64,000 bases of DNA from Epiperipatus broadwayi (lineage: Eukaryota > Onychophora > Udeonychophora > Euonychophora > Peripatidae), in contig JAQFVV010006208.1 of the NCBI GenBank assembly GCA_028023455.1, positions 10,522,963-10,586,962 on the forward strand, read 5' to 3'. Positions 45,560 through 56,387 of the stretch are shown here, piece by piece. Made by a program: the position numbers and the translations under genes. The notes under the pieces are model-generated. The model saw only the letters and a list, made by a program, of their open reading frames with translations. It was not told the DNA's origin and ran no database searches. Every line of letters begins with the position of its first letter. The stretch's first letter is position 1.

Positions 45560-46175
45560 TAATTTAGAATGTTTGTAAATAATCATATTTTGAAATTCTA
45601 TTTGATGATTCCAATAAAGTTTTAGTAAGAATTTTGACTTACTATATATATATGACCGTAAAAATATTTTTAAAAATGTATATTTGTGTGATCGTGTAAA
45701 AATAAAATTGTACTTGCAAGTTTATTAAAAATGATTCATTACAAGACTGTTACAGATAATTCTAGGTAATGTATTTAAATGAGAATGTCCTGAGAGTGAT
45801 TATATTCTTACAGGTTACATATTTATGCAGTCGTAAAAAGTTGTTTACATGCTGTTGAAATTAGTGATATTTAATTTAACATAATATTGCAATGGTCAGG
45901 TTCAAGCATTTCTCATTGCACCTTTCAGTTTAACTACCAAACCTATCTGGGCTGGGTTCAAACTCTATTAAAATAAACATCTAAACCGTACTATCATGGC
46001 TGGGTGCACAGCATTATATATGCTCATATTAATAAATGCTGTACATACGTAGATTAGTAAATGTTACAGCGAATATAATTTAAGTTTTATTTTTTTCAGA
46101 AATGATTTATGTTTAATCTTAAATGGAAATATCAATTTATTAAGCTTATTAAATACAAATTTGTATGTGGATATA
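45560..46175. other. AT-rich stretch, nothing seen
   Basis: Flanking DNA of the RTE insertion. No feature recognised. Confidence 0.5.
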
Positions 46176-46205
46176 TGATTCACCTTATCGTCATTATCAT
46201 CATCA

Positions 46206-46919
46206 TCAACCATTATCAATCCACTGCAGGATGAAGGTCTCTCCAAGTTTAATCCATCTTCTCCAATCTTTAGCTTCTCTTCTCCACAACACCCCTGCAC
46301 ATTTTCTTATTTCATCCATCCAACTCACATGTGGTCTCTTTCTGGGTCTTTTACAATCTTTTGGAATCCAATTTAAAATTTCAATTGTCCATCTATTATC
46401 ATCTCTTCTAGTAATATGTCCAGCCCAACTCCATTTCAATCTTTTAATTTTTTCAATAAGGTCAGTAACACCTGTTTGTTGTCTTACCCATACATTGCGT
46501 TTTCGATCTCTTCTTGTTACTCCCAACATACATCTCTCCATACTCCTTTGAATGGTCTGAAGTCTCTGTATTGCTCTTCTATTAAGTGTCCAAGTCTCAG
46601 ATGCATAAGTAAGAACTGGTAAAACACATTTGTTAAAAACCATCCTTTTCAAACATATAGGCATATTTCCTTTTAGTATCAAGTTATTTCTACCAAAAGC
46701 ACTCCAACCAAGTTTAATTCTATGATTAATTTCCTCCATTATGTTTCCACCTGTATTAATAATCTGACCAAGGTATTTGTAACTGTTAACTTCTTCTAAT
46801 TCTTCATAATCAATCTTTATTTTCATATTTTGAGCAAATCGATTAAACATTACTTTAGTCTTTTTAACATTTATCTTTAGTCCTACTTTTCTACTTTCAT
46901 CTGCTAACTCCTGCAACAT
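46206..46919 (-). CDS. RTE-type polyprotein, RT C-terminal part
   Basis: The third segment of the same coding region, 237 codons, resumes with the helix ELADESRKVGLKINVKKTKV, then YKYLGQIINTGGNIMEEI, VLPVLTYASETWTLNRRAIQ, RSMERCMLGVTRRDRKRN and the tail RWTIEILNWIPKDCKRPRKR, PHVSWMDEIRK, WRRWIKLGETFILQWIDNG. These are the thumb and C-terminal features of RTE RTs (ETWTL, R.QRSMERCMLG). It ends 17 bp before the element's 3' end. All catalytic residues of the three parts are intact, so only the two frameshifts stand in the way of an active protein. Confidence 0.9.
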   Translation of the reverse strand: MLQELADESRKVGLKINVKKTKVMFNRFAQNMKIKIDYEELEEVNSYKYLGQIINTGGNIMEEINHRIKLGWSAFGRNNLILKGNMPICLKRMVFNKCVLPVLTYASETWTLNRRAIQRLQTIQRSMERCMLGVTRRDRKRNVWVRQQTGVTDLIEKIKRLKWSWAGHITRRDDNRWTIEILNWIPKDCKRPRKRPHVSWMDEIRKCAGVLWRREAKDWRRWIKLGETFILQWIDNG

Positions 46920-47785
46920 TTCCTGCAGCTCTGAAGCATTATTTGCAAAACAACTACATCATCTGCGAAATCTAAATGACTTAAATACTCTCCATTTACT
47001 TTCACTCCTTTAGTTTCCCATTTTAATCCACAAAATAGTTCTTGCAGCACTGCTGTAAAAGGTTTTGGAGATATGGAGTCACCTTGTCTTACACCTTTCT
47101 CAATGTTGACTTTCCCAGTATCATTATGTAATCTAATTGTTGCTGTTGCATTTTTATAAATATTCTTTAAAATATGACAATATTCTGGATCTATACCTTG
47201 ATGATCCAATGCTTTAATCACTGAAGAAATGTGTATATAATCGAATGCCTTTTTATAATCTACAAATCCAAAACATAATGACAATACATATTCGTTTGTC
47301 GTTTCTATGACTTCTCTCAATACCTGGATATGATCTATTGTACTAAAACCACTTTTAAATCCAGCTTGTTCTCTTGGTTGGTGGAAATCCAAAGTTCTCT
47401 GTAGACGAGTTGTAATTATCTTGGTAAAAATTTTATATAAAACTGATAAAAGGCTGATAGGTCTGTAATTTCTAATATCTTCTTTATCACCTTTTTTAAA
47501 TATTAATATTATTACTGCATTCTTCCAATCTTCCGGTACATCTTTATCATTTAGACATTTGGTATATAACTTTGCTAAAATTGTTTCTATTTCTTTACCT
47601 GCTTCTTTTAATATATCAATTATAATTCCATCATTTCCTGGAGCCTTTCCTTTCTTCATACATTTAATTGCATGTCTCACTTCTTCATTTAAAATTCTGG
47701 GCAATTCGGAAGATGTAATAGATATAGGAGGTACTTGTTCTTTATTACTATATAATTCTTGATAAAAATCTTCTACCAATTTCAT
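46904..47785 (-). CDS. RTE-type polyprotein, reverse transcriptase middle part
   Basis: An open frame of 293 codons continuing the endonuclease after the frameshift. The RT motifs are in order: KKGKAPGNDGI, VILIFKKGDKEDIRNYRPIS, QAGFKSGFSTIDHIQVLREV, FVDYKKAFDYIH (motif A, catalytic Asp), EKGVRQGDSISPK (motif B) and LDFADDVVV (motif C, FADD catalytic pair). The methionine is not a true start. The frame is lost just after FADDVVV because one T is missing in the run at about 46949-46952; the other two copies have five T there, this one four. Confidence 0.9.
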   Translation of the reverse strand: MKLVEDFYQELYSNKEQVPPISITSSELPRILNEEVRHAIKCMKKGKAPGNDGIIIDILKEAGKEIETILAKLYTKCLNDKDVPEDWKNAVIILIFKKGDKEDIRNYRPISLLSVLYKIFTKIITTRLQRTLDFHQPREQAGFKSGFSTIDHIQVLREVIETTNEYVLSLCFGFVDYKKAFDYIHISSVIKALDHQGIDPEYCHILKNIYKNATATIRLHNDTGKVNIEKGVRQGDSISPKPFTAVLQELFCGLKWETKGVKVNGEYLSHLDFADDVVVLQIMLQSCRKCCRS

Positions 47786-47895
47786 GATGTCATCTCTCTT
47801 TTTAGTAATAATTCCATCTTTTTTCCTTATTGCAGATATAAATTTCCTACCAATACCAAAATGTTGTTTAACATTCTTGAGACTTTTATTTTCTT

Positions 47896-49113
47896 CTACA
47901 GCTTCCTTGCTATTGCACAGTTATACTTTCTTATATCATTTTCAACTCTTTTCCGTACCATTTTACAAAATTCGAGATATTCAATTCTTTTTAATACATC
48001 ATTTTTGTATATCTTCATATTCCTTCTTTCCTTCATAAATTCTCTAGTCTCAGTAGAAATTTTATTAGTCAATTGCTGCTTTTTTCTAGCAGCTATCTTT
48101 GTTGCAGTTTTTAAAAGTGTATCAGTTATTTTCATATTAATTTCATTCAAATCTGAATCATGTTCAAAATCTCCTAACACTTGAAACCTATTTGTAAGTT
48201 CGAATTTAAATTCATTAGAATGTTTCTGAAGATTAGGAATATCAACTGTAAATATTGTTTTTCTTAATAATTTTTGTCTCTCTAGTTTTACATTAACATG
48301 TAACTTACACCTTACTAATCGATGATCACTTCCTGTGTTAAATTTATTAAGAACATTACAATCTTGAAATATGTATTTTCTGTTAGTCAAAATATAATCA
48401 AATTCTGCTGTACCTGCATTTGGATGCTTCCATGTCCATTTCCTTTTAACGTTTTTCTCAAAAAATGAATTCATAATATAAAGTTTTTCTTTTTCTGCAA
48501 ACTCCACAAGTCTATGTCCTCTCTCATTTCTATTACCATAACCAAAATTACCTACAGCAATTTCATCTTTCATTTGTCTACCAATTCTAGCATTAAAGTC
48601 TCCCATAACAATTTTAAAATGTTGTTTACTCTGATCAAAAGCCTTTTGTACATCCATATAAAAATCTTCTACTACTTCATCACTATGAGAACTTGTTGGG
48701 GCATAAACCTGAATTATCTGCATTTGGTATCTGCTATTAAGTTGTATAACTAATCTTGCCACTCTGTCTGATACACCATCAATCTCCACAATATTGTTCT
48801 TCCACTTTTTATTATTTATAATGAATCCTACTCCACTTGTATTTCCAATATGTGTGCCTTTATAATAGAGTATATGTCCACTTTTTAAATCAATTGTTTT
48901 TTCTCCTTTTCTTCTAATTTCACAAAGTCCAATAATGTCCCATTTAATATAAAACAGTTCTTCTTCTAATTCTTGCAATCTTCCTTCACTTGAAAGTGAT
49001 CTGCAGTTGTAAGTACCTAAATAAAAAGTCATCATCAAATGGCAGCCTGGGTCTGGGATTCTTAGCATCCTCTCTGGTTGGTGACTTTCCAGCCTCCTAG
49101 GAATAAGGGCCAT
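47896..49113 (-). CDS. RTE-type polyprotein, N-terminal part (EEP endonuclease)
   Basis: This 405-codon frame starts MALIPRRLESHQPE and carries the EEP endonuclease: LGTYNCRSLSSEGRLQELEE (about residues 32-51), GLCEIRRKGE with the catalytic Glu, VYAPTSSHSDE, MGDFNARIGRQMKD, TWKHPNAGTAEFDYILTNR and GSDHRLVRCKL with the final Asp-His. The enzyme nicks target DNA to prime reverse transcription. The frame then runs into a Lys/Arg-rich linker and stops at RKL. The sister copy at 61.9 kb has one more A at this point (GCAAGAAAAGCTG against GCAAGGAAGCTG), so the stop comes from a one-base deletion and the natural frame continues into the RT. Confidence 0.9.
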   Translation of the reverse strand: MALIPRRLESHQPERMLRIPDPGCHLMMTFYLGTYNCRSLSSEGRLQELEEELFYIKWDIIGLCEIRRKGEKTIDLKSGHILYYKGTHIGNTSGVGFIINNKKWKNNIVEIDGVSDRVARLVIQLNSRYQMQIIQVYAPTSSHSDEVVEDFYMDVQKAFDQSKQHFKIVMGDFNARIGRQMKDEIAVGNFGYGNRNERGHRLVEFAEKEKLYIMNSFFEKNVKRKWTWKHPNAGTAEFDYILTNRKYIFQDCNVLNKFNTGSDHRLVRCKLHVNVKLERQKLLRKTIFTVDIPNLQKHSNEFKFELTNRFQVLGDFEHDSDLNEINMKITDTLLKTATKIAARKKQQLTNKISTETREFMKERRNMKIYKNDVLKRIEYLEFCKMVRKRVENDIRKYNCAIARKL

Positions 49114-49453
49114 GCTTTATTTTTGTCTGTCATAATTGTATATATGTATTGGAAAAATATTTATCATTTACACAAACATTCATTCTGCCTTATCAGGCAC
49201 TGAGAAGAAAGACCATGGTGTTTCTTGATCTTAAACTCAGAGGTAAAAAGCCAATAAACTCACCACGCTGGCTAATGTGTGTTGGTGAGCAGCCCATCCA
49301 TGTTCGTATATGAATAATCACATAGTAATAACAGCTGCAATGACAAGAACGTATGGAGTGGACATTAGGAATCTGCCCTGCTCAGTTCCTTTAAGGCCTC
49401 CAAGAGGAATCAAAGGGTCTCCTTTCAGTTAATAGCAAACTCCTTTCTGCAGC
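49114..49453 (-). promoter_or_regulatory. 5' UTR of the RTE-type element (presumed internal promoter)
   Basis: About 340 bp upstream of the first methionine, conserved in the third copy at about 59740-60000 (for example CATCAACACACATTAGTCAG against CACCAACACACATTAGCCAG). Elements of this kind must carry their own promoter downstream of the start site; none is recognisable by motif. Confidence 0.55.
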
Positions 49454-49469
49454 TGATTCACCTTATATA

Positions 49470-50840
49470 ACAATATATATAGAGTGGCATGATTTAGTTT
49501 TGTAAAAGAGTAAAAAGCTTTTAGTTTTTAATTAGTTAAAAATAAAAATTAGCTGTAAACAAATTTGCATTAAGTCCACAGCACCTGCCACTAAATCAAA
49601 GCTTGAAAATTAATAATTGCTTTATCCAAATTTGTCTACTAAATTGTATTCATTAAAATTGCTAAAAGTAGCACTATTTCACACCTAGAGGAGGATCTAA
49701 GGCGCCATGGAAACCCAAACAAAAGCATTTTGGTCAATTTGGTAAATCTTATAATTTAAAAGTAATATTTTTAAAGTTAATGGGTTTCCAGGCAAAATAA
49801 ATTCTTTTCTAGTTAAGTGCTGGTAGAAAAAATGTAAATAGGATATATTTAAAGCTTAAGTTACAGAGTCATTAATTTAGGAAGAACGTTGCCATACCTA
49901 ATCCACATCAGATTGATCTTTGAAAGATCTGACTGGAGAAAGGTGACTGCTACTTCTAGAATCCATGGAAGAATGATATACCGCTGCCAACCTATGCTTA
50001 AACCACCAGAGCTGCCAAAAGAAATTGTCCTGTAACAGCTGCTCAAGAAGATATCTGAAAGCCAACACCTGCTTATCCAGCTAGCATTTAATCAGTATGC
50101 CAAACCTCTAATTGCAGAGCTCTGTGTAACAAACTAATTCTCAATCAAAATTTTCAACTTACTTATGTTTAAAGCTAGCAAACTATAATCTAATGTAATC
50201 TCTAAACCCTATAAATGTTTTCACTACAAATTCCCGTTAAATGAAATAATGTATTATTTGTATAACTTGCTTACCTCTTTATAATATCTTAAGTAAACTA
50301 AATGTAACCTACTCTAAATTCTTTATCTATTAATGCGGTTGTGCCTACAATATTTCTTTGTTGTTATTTTTTTATTTATATGTCAATGCTTCGAAGCAGC
50401 GAGCAAATAACGTAATTAATATTTGGAGATATAATTACAAATCTCTCCCCATAACTATTTTCTTAATGACATTCTCAATGCTCGCTGGTTTGAATTTTTA
50501 TATTTTTTGATTTTAACTGTATTGTGGCTTACTATTAGATTTCCGTCTTATTGAGATTTATGAACAGAGTACTGTACAAGTCTTAGTAAAAATATTTAGT
50601 AATTATTTGGCCAGTCAATCAAATATACTTCCCCCCTCCCTTATAATAATTTCTATGTATCGATTGAAACCTATAAACCAGAGTTTTATTATATATTTTC
50701 TTTATCCCTCTAATGTCATTTGATTATGTAGTGTTCGAATTGATTCATAATAGTAATACTGACCTAGCTATTGCCCCATATTTTTGTAATAATTATTGTC
50801 ATACTTTTGCTTGGCGGATTAGATATATTAAATTCACGTT
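49470..50840. other. AT-rich stretch, nothing assignable
   Basis: A less AT-rich block at 49860-50110 has a 61-codon minus frame without a known motif. Otherwise featureless. Confidence 0.4.
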
Positions 50841-50844
50841 CAAT

Positions 50845-51115
50845 GTTTAACGTTTTGCTGCATTTTCTCATTAAGATGGGACCTCGGGAAAGACCATCCC
50901 ATCTTACCTTCTGTCAGGGCGCACACTAGTGAGACCGGACGTATAATTCCCGGCAATCGTGTTAGCCACCCTGACCTTTTAGCAGCATGATGCTCGGTTC
51001 TAGGGTACCAGGGTTTGTCACGAAAATCCTTGACTTTAATCTCTCCGCAGGGTACTCTGTTATTGTAATTTGCTGATGCTGTAGCATGTTGGTGATCTCG
51101 TATAGCCAATTCTGA
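50845..51115. other. Locally GC-richer block of unknown nature
   Basis: This 270-bp block (CGGGAAAGACCATCCCATCT, CAGGGCGCACACTAGTGAGA and so on) stands out from its surroundings in base composition. An 89-codon minus frame spans it without a recognised domain. Possibly part of an LTR or an untranslated retroelement leader, by analogy with the solo LTR at 34676; no terminal repeats were found. Confidence 0.35.
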
Positions 51116-52270
51116 GTCCCATAGTTCAATTATTCAGTATTAAACTGAAATTTACATCTTTGGTTTCTGGGTTCAATCTTAAACCTGAGCTGATTTATAT
51201 GTTCATAATATTACTACTTTAGTAATGTTATCATAACTGTTTTTGCCTAGGACTTGTACAGCATTTTATAATAGTAGCCACCATTATCAATAGGAATTGG
51301 CATAACCTAATGTAGGCACAGTGTAGTGATTCTTTAAATGTGTCAATTCATATTAACAATTAAAAGATTTAAGGAGGAGAAATGTCAAATCCTCATATTA
51401 CAAGGCCTGCGTGCTTTCCCACATCAATTGATGTTCTATTATTTAATATATATATGTTAAATGTATCCTGGTTTCGTGTAATTTCTCGTTCCTATCTCAA
51501 TCCAATTCAGTCTTAGTTAATTATATATATATTTGACAGAACTATTTATGCATTAATTACATTTATAAATGTTATCTTTGATTTCATGATGGTAATAAGT
51601 AAATTAGTTAATATACTTTCTAAGTCCTGAATCTCATGAGTCTCCTTGCCCCATGCCGGTTGTGAAAGATGGATGTGCTATGTGTAACTTCAAGTGTGGT
51701 CATTCTTAGGACCTTGAGTTTTGGAGTACTGGCAAACGAGTTGAAGTGTGGTTTGATTTGGGACATCACAATCCTGATCTGGTTGCTTTGGTCTCTTTGT
51801 CTGGATTCTAGATTGTTATGCGAATGTACAAAACTTGTCCGTTACAATATATGAAATATTGAGCTAGCTTGATTAATTTATAAACCAAGGTTACTGCTAA
51901 TAAATAAGTTTGTCTTTATAGATATCAATGTTGCTTTATTTATAATATATAGCAGCTGGCCAAGTGTATATGATAGTACATCATAGATTATCAATCAACT
52001 CAAATTCAGTCGGTTGGTACTGGTTACTATCTGTAAGCACTAACATTAAAGAGCACTAGGAAATCTTATATTATCATGATGTAATTTGTTGAAAATAATG
52101 TCAAGTCAAGATAAAAGAAATGCTTGCTAAAAATATAGCCCCATTAGAAGAATGAATTTTGAGCAGTTGAAATATTGTGGATTAGTGATTAACAACACAT
52201 ACGCATATAACCAAAGTATTAAAATAAATATATTAATAGAATGAACCACAAAATGGAAAGCCACATTAAA
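51116..52270. other. AT-rich stretch, nothing assignable
   Basis: Another slightly GC-richer block lies at 51640-51860. No repeat or gene identified. Confidence 0.4.
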
Positions 52271-52274
52271 AAAC

Positions 52275-52370
52275 GTCAAGCGCTGGTGGCCGAGTGGTTA
52301 GCACAGCCGCCTTACAAGCCGTTGTCCCGGGGTTCGCTTTCCGGCCGACGCTTTGACACATAAAAAAAAA
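52275..52370 (+). mobile_element. tRNA-Gly-derived SINE (best-preserved cloverleaf)
   Basis: GTCAAGCGCTGGTGGCCGAG, box A with GTGGTTAGCACAGCC, CGCCTTACAAGCCG, box B GGGGTTCGCTTTCCGG and CGACGCTTTGACACAT then A9. The 5' GTCAAGCG and 3' CGCTTTGAC pair as an extended acceptor stem. The anticodon loop reads TAC. Confidence 0.88.
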
Positions 52371-53023
52371 TGTACGAGATAAAAAATACAGAGTAATAAA
52401 AACGTCATAAATTAGGCTAAATTCAGAGTGAAACGAACAGGAAAAGACTATGAGTAACAAACAAATATGCATGAAGGATTAAAACCATCATATTTCATCA
52501 AAATAAAAGACAAATAATTGTGGGGCATAGGAAAGTGAAAAATAAATAAAAATAAGTTAACTCAAACTAAATTTGCATCTCAAAATATGCCAAAGACAGA
52601 AAAGCATAAATTGAAGAAAAATGACAAGTAAAGAGACGAGGGCTAAATTAAAGACAAAAATGTATTTTAATGCGATGGCGGAATGACAGACTTAAAAACT
52701 AGAGGATTCTAGATCAATTTTCAAAGTAAAAAAAACCCACGTTGTTAGATCCAGTTTATAGAAATATCACCCTCAACACCGCCTTGGTGCTCGAACATCA
52801 CGATGATTCGGGTAGTAGAGTATACTATCTTTATCTTATTACTGACTCTTAGAAAATAATTTTTACTTACTATTCTTAGCGAGTAAGTATATTTAAGGGC
52901 GAAAAACTGAACCCCCATCCCCGCCCTGCAACTTCGACATTAATGCCTCTATTTACTTTAAAAGATAGTTACATCTTTGATTTGAAATTTGTTAACTTTA
53001 ATACTAACAACAGATTCAAATCT

Positions 53024-53143
53024 GTCAAGCATTGGTGGTCGAGAGGTCAGCGACAACTGCGCAACAGCTGCTTTACAAGCAGTTGTCCCGGATTAGCGGG
53101 TTCGCTTCCCGGCTGATGCTATGACACATGAGAAAAAAAAAAA
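53024..53143 (+). mobile_element. tRNA-Gly-derived SINE with target duplication
   Basis: The same subfamily as 13048 but with a duplicated anticodon-arm segment (CGACAACTGCGCAACAGCTG). It is flanked by AACAGATTCAAATC (53009-53022) and AACAGGTTCAAATC (53144-53157), a 14-bp target duplication with one mismatch. Such a flank is the mark of LINE-driven retrotransposition. Confidence 0.88.
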
Positions 53144-53192
53144 AACAGGTTCAAATCATATCAATAAATTATCAATTTTATCAACAACAATC

Positions 53193-53416
53193 TATTTACT
53201 CTTAGAAACTAATCTAGCTTGAATCTTGTGGTTTACATCTAATAGATTGTTCAAATAGAAATTTATCTCGTAAAGATAATACAAGCATTGTGAATATGAT
53301 TTTTTATTTACTCTTAGAAACTAATCTAGCTTGAATCTTGTGGTTTACATCTAATAGATTGTTCAAATAGAAATTTATCTCGTAAAGATAATACAAGCAT
53401 TGTGAATATGATTTTT
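53193..53416. repeat. 112-bp perfect tandem duplication
   Basis: Units 53193-53304 and 53305-53416 are identical as far as can be read by eye, each starting TATTTACTCTTAGAAACTAA. No coding or structural role seen. Confidence 0.85.
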
Positions 53417-53419
53417 TAT

Positions 53420-54030
53420 TTTAAATATTGCATTTATATAAAGAAATAATAATCTTTGTTTTCGCTTCTTGTTCTAAATTTATTAAATTAATTAATATGC
53501 GCTATTGAATGAAATTTTAAACAATGCAAAGGATTTTTATGTAAACGCCTAATTACCATTTTGTATTACAAAAATTTAATTAAAGCAGTTAGTTATTAGT
53601 ATATCATTTTATTTTAAATGGTTTCTTTTTATCTCTCATTTACATAACACAAGTTAGTAAAACAAATATTGAAATCTTATAACAACAGGTCCGTGATACG
53701 AATAATAATGTAATAAAATCTTCCTACATTATATTGTGAAATAATATTTTTCGTAAATCATTTTAAAATTTAGTAGAAATTAAAGTTTAAAGAAGATTTA
53801 CCCCCCCCCCCCATCAGAAAAATACTTTAACCATTAATATTTAAAATAACTGTTTATCGATTCATTTTTAAAATTGTAAACAACTAATTTACTAATACAT
53901 TATTTATTATATGCTCCGTGATCTTTGAAAGAATTAAAGACGGCTATGCGATATAGATTTACTCGGGGAGGTGGGGGGTGCATGAATTAAAAAATAAATA
54001 AATTTAATCTTATTGTACTGGTCATTTGAA
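53420..54030. other. AT-rich stretch, nothing seen
   Basis: Contains a C12 run at about 53801-53812. Otherwise unremarkable. Confidence 0.5.
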
Positions 54031-54035
54031 TAACT

Positions 54036-54700
54036 GTGCCTGACATCATTTTTGGTTTGGATGTTTCTCAGCTTGAGGTGTTGGACCGATTTAAATACTG
54101 GCAACATTTTATGCAGAAAGATTGCAAATTGAAATCCACAATAATAGTTCAACTGGTAAAGAGTAGACATTTGGGTAGTTGGTTGAGTGAAGATGAAATT
54201 AAAAGAAGGATGGCATTGGCAAAGGGGCATTTATTAAGAGAAAGAAAATATTTTGTAGACTTTTGAAGAGAGAATTAATGAAAAGGTTAATTAAATGTTA
54301 TATGTGGAGTGTACTATTGTATGGATGTGAAACATGGACATTTGAGTAATAAATTTAGAAACAGATTGAAAGCCTTTGAGATGTGATCATGGAGAAGAAT
54401 GGAAAAAATCAGTTGGATGAATGAAATAACAAATGAAGTTTTGTCAAGAGTAAATGAAGAAAGAAGATTGACTGAGGAAATTAGAAATAGAAAGAAAAAC
54501 TGGATTGGACTTACATTAAAAATAAATGTTTTGGAGGGAATGGTGAGTGGAAACAAGAAGAAAGGAGGGAAAAGATCGACATTGTTGGATGATATAAGAG
54601 ATGGGAAGAGTTATGTGGAATTGAAAAGCTGGCAATGAAGAGAATGAAGTGAAAAATGAATGAATTGGTGCTGCAACTACTCTCTGAACGTGCCCATGAA
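54036..54700 (+). pseudogene. LINE RT C-terminal fragment
   Basis: Across frames the plus strand reads VLDRFKYWQHFMQKDCK (compare FKYLG), EDEIKRRMALAKGHLLRERK, then KRLIKCYMWSVLLYGCETWT, RMEKISWMNEITNEVLSRVN and IRNRKKNWIGLTLK, KKGGKRSTLLDDIRDG. This is the thumb and C-terminal region of a non-LTR element (IRRRIALAK, LYGCETW, R.R..WIGH). Frameshifts near 54266 and 54350. It differs clearly from the RTE copies elsewhere. Confidence 0.75.
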
Positions 54701-55400
54701 ACAGAATATTATTGCAGATAATGATAAGCAATGTGCTACTTCAATTAAAGAAACTGTACATAAGGCTGCTGCTATTCCGTTTACATATTAATGATCATAA
54801 CATAAAAATACTGGAAATTTTTTATTTAAGGATTCTTCAATTGACCAAAAATATAATGGCCAGATCATGAGGCACATAAGGCCAGTTGTTTATACTTCAG
54901 CTTTCTGTATATTGTAATATTTATCCTTCTACTATTATAAACTCAGATGTTCAATAAATTTAACACGTGAAAAAATTGAAGAATAATAGATTTTCTTAAA
55001 AAAATACATATAGAAACTTGAGCATGGCTTTCACATGAGAGGCAGAATTCGTAGTTAATTCACAACATTCTAAAGAGATGAAATCCTGATATGTCCAAAG
55101 CAAAATATAGAGGAGAGTTTACAATGTTGGAAATAAATATATATTACAATAACTCAAATGTAGATGAAATTTATGTGGAAGCTACCCAAAAGCCCAGTGA
55201 GCTATATATAAACTAATACAATTTCAGACCCACCTGTATTTTAGCTTGAATTTGTATACAAGCATGACATATAGTAAATAAAATAAAGTCATACATTACT
55301 CGAAAAGCTTGTAATAATAAATTAAGATAAAAGAGTGTGCTAATAGCTGTAACAAGCTTTATAGATAAATGCTGCAAGAGAAAGCATTTAACATTGCAAT
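54701..55400. other. AT-rich stretch, nothing assignable
   Basis: No frame of note. Short blocks are shared with 55680-56340 (for example AAGCTTTATATTTAACA), suggesting an old inverted duplication. Confidence 0.4.
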
Positions 55401-55429
55401 CTAGAAAATGTATCTGAAATATAGTAGCA

Positions 55430-55474
55430 CCTCACTGAGGAAAGCCAATAATTTGAAACTGGTCAGGCTGGGGG
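55430..55474 (+). ncRNA. Family E hammerhead-like motif, copy 1
   Basis: Core CUGAGGA (55435-55441), GAAAC and UGGUC are intact. Stem II is weak (AAG/UUU with wobble) and stem I does not pair well. Confidence 0.4.
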
Positions 55475-55503
55475 TAATTTCTAGTGTCTGAAATATCCTA
55501 GCG

Positions 55504-55543
55504 CCTCACTGAGAAAAGCCAATAGCTTGAAACTGGTCTGAGG
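55504..55543 (+). ncRNA. Family E hammerhead-like motif, copy 2
   Basis: Stem I CCUCA/UGAGG (5 bp), stem II AAGC/GCUU with loop CAAUA, GAAAC and GUC cleavage triplet. The core reads CUGAGAA (G8 to A). C17 lies 74 nt after that of copy 1. Confidence 0.55.
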
Positions 55544-56387
55544 ATGGGGATAATTTCTAGATAGAGATTTGAAATGTTTTCTCTTGCAGCATTTATCGAT
55601 GAAGCTTGTTAGAGCTACTGGCGCACTCTTTATTTTAAATTAAGCATGACATATCTATTAACATAATTTCAGGACAAACCTAAGCTATTCTGAAATCACT
55701 AACCAATCAAAGGGAAAGGCTAAGCTTTATATTTAACAATCTCTAAATATTAAATAAATCTTTAGTTAATAGATATACAAATAAATTGTGATAGCCCAAA
55801 TGTAGATATTTATGTGAAAGTTACTGAAAATATCCAGTGAGTTGTATGTAAATCAATATAACTTTGTCAATAAATAAGAAAGGACAAAGTGGACCCCCCC
55901 CCCCGCACTTTAGCTTGGATCTCGTATAAGCATTCTATTTATTGACATGGTTGACAGAATTGTATTAGTTAAGTTTACCTTACTGGAGATTTTCAGTAGC
56001 TCCCACATAAATTTCATCTACATTTGAGCTCTTACTATTTATATTTACATTTATTGACAAGATTTATTTAATATTCAGAGATTGTTAAACATGAGACTTG
56101 GCTTTTCCCTTTGATTGGTTATAGCGATTTCAAAATAGCTTACAGTTGTTTGGAAATTACATTAATATATATATATATATATTTACCCATGATCTGCATT
56201 ATGACATATCCATAAACTGAATGCTTAACCATGATCCAAGCCAAAGAACAGGTGGGTCATATGTTTTTATTTATTGACTGAGTTGTATTAGTTTACATAT
56301 AACTCACTGGGACCTTTGGGTAGCTTCCATATTTCATCTATATTTGAGCTATCACAATTTATATTTACATCTATTAACTAAAGATTT

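Larger units (their letters stand above)
46189..49453 (-). mobile_element. Full-length RTE-type LINE with perfect 13-bp target duplication
   Basis: A 3,265-bp element lies between two copies of TGATTCACCTTAT (46176-46188 and 49454-49466). On the minus strand it has a 5' UTR of about 340 bp, one long coding region (endonuclease then RT) and a short 3' end with a (TGATGA)-type tail, which is the RTE layout and size. The 5' end begins GCTGCAGAAAGGAG. The perfect duplication and full length indicate recent insertion. Two further copies are in this window (28839-29775 truncated; 59740-62945 broken). The coding region is interrupted by two one-base losses (see its parts). Confidence 0.92.
55420..55610. 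repeat. Family E tandem ribozyme-like repeat
   Basis: Two direct copies of about 74 bp with CTGAAATAT, AGCACCTCACTGAGG and TTGAAACTGGTC. The context (TGCAAGAGAAAGCATTTAAC on the left, TGTTTTCTCTTGCAGCATTT on the right) forms inverted ends. Confidence 0.65.

Noticed and set aside
47759-48184. 141-codon plus-strand frame opposite the RTE element
   Set aside because: It is a shadow of the minus-strand endonuclease/RT coding region.
52275-52350. Functional tRNA gene
   Set aside because: The cloverleaf is extended at the acceptor stem, an A tail follows and similar copies are dispersed; it is a SINE.
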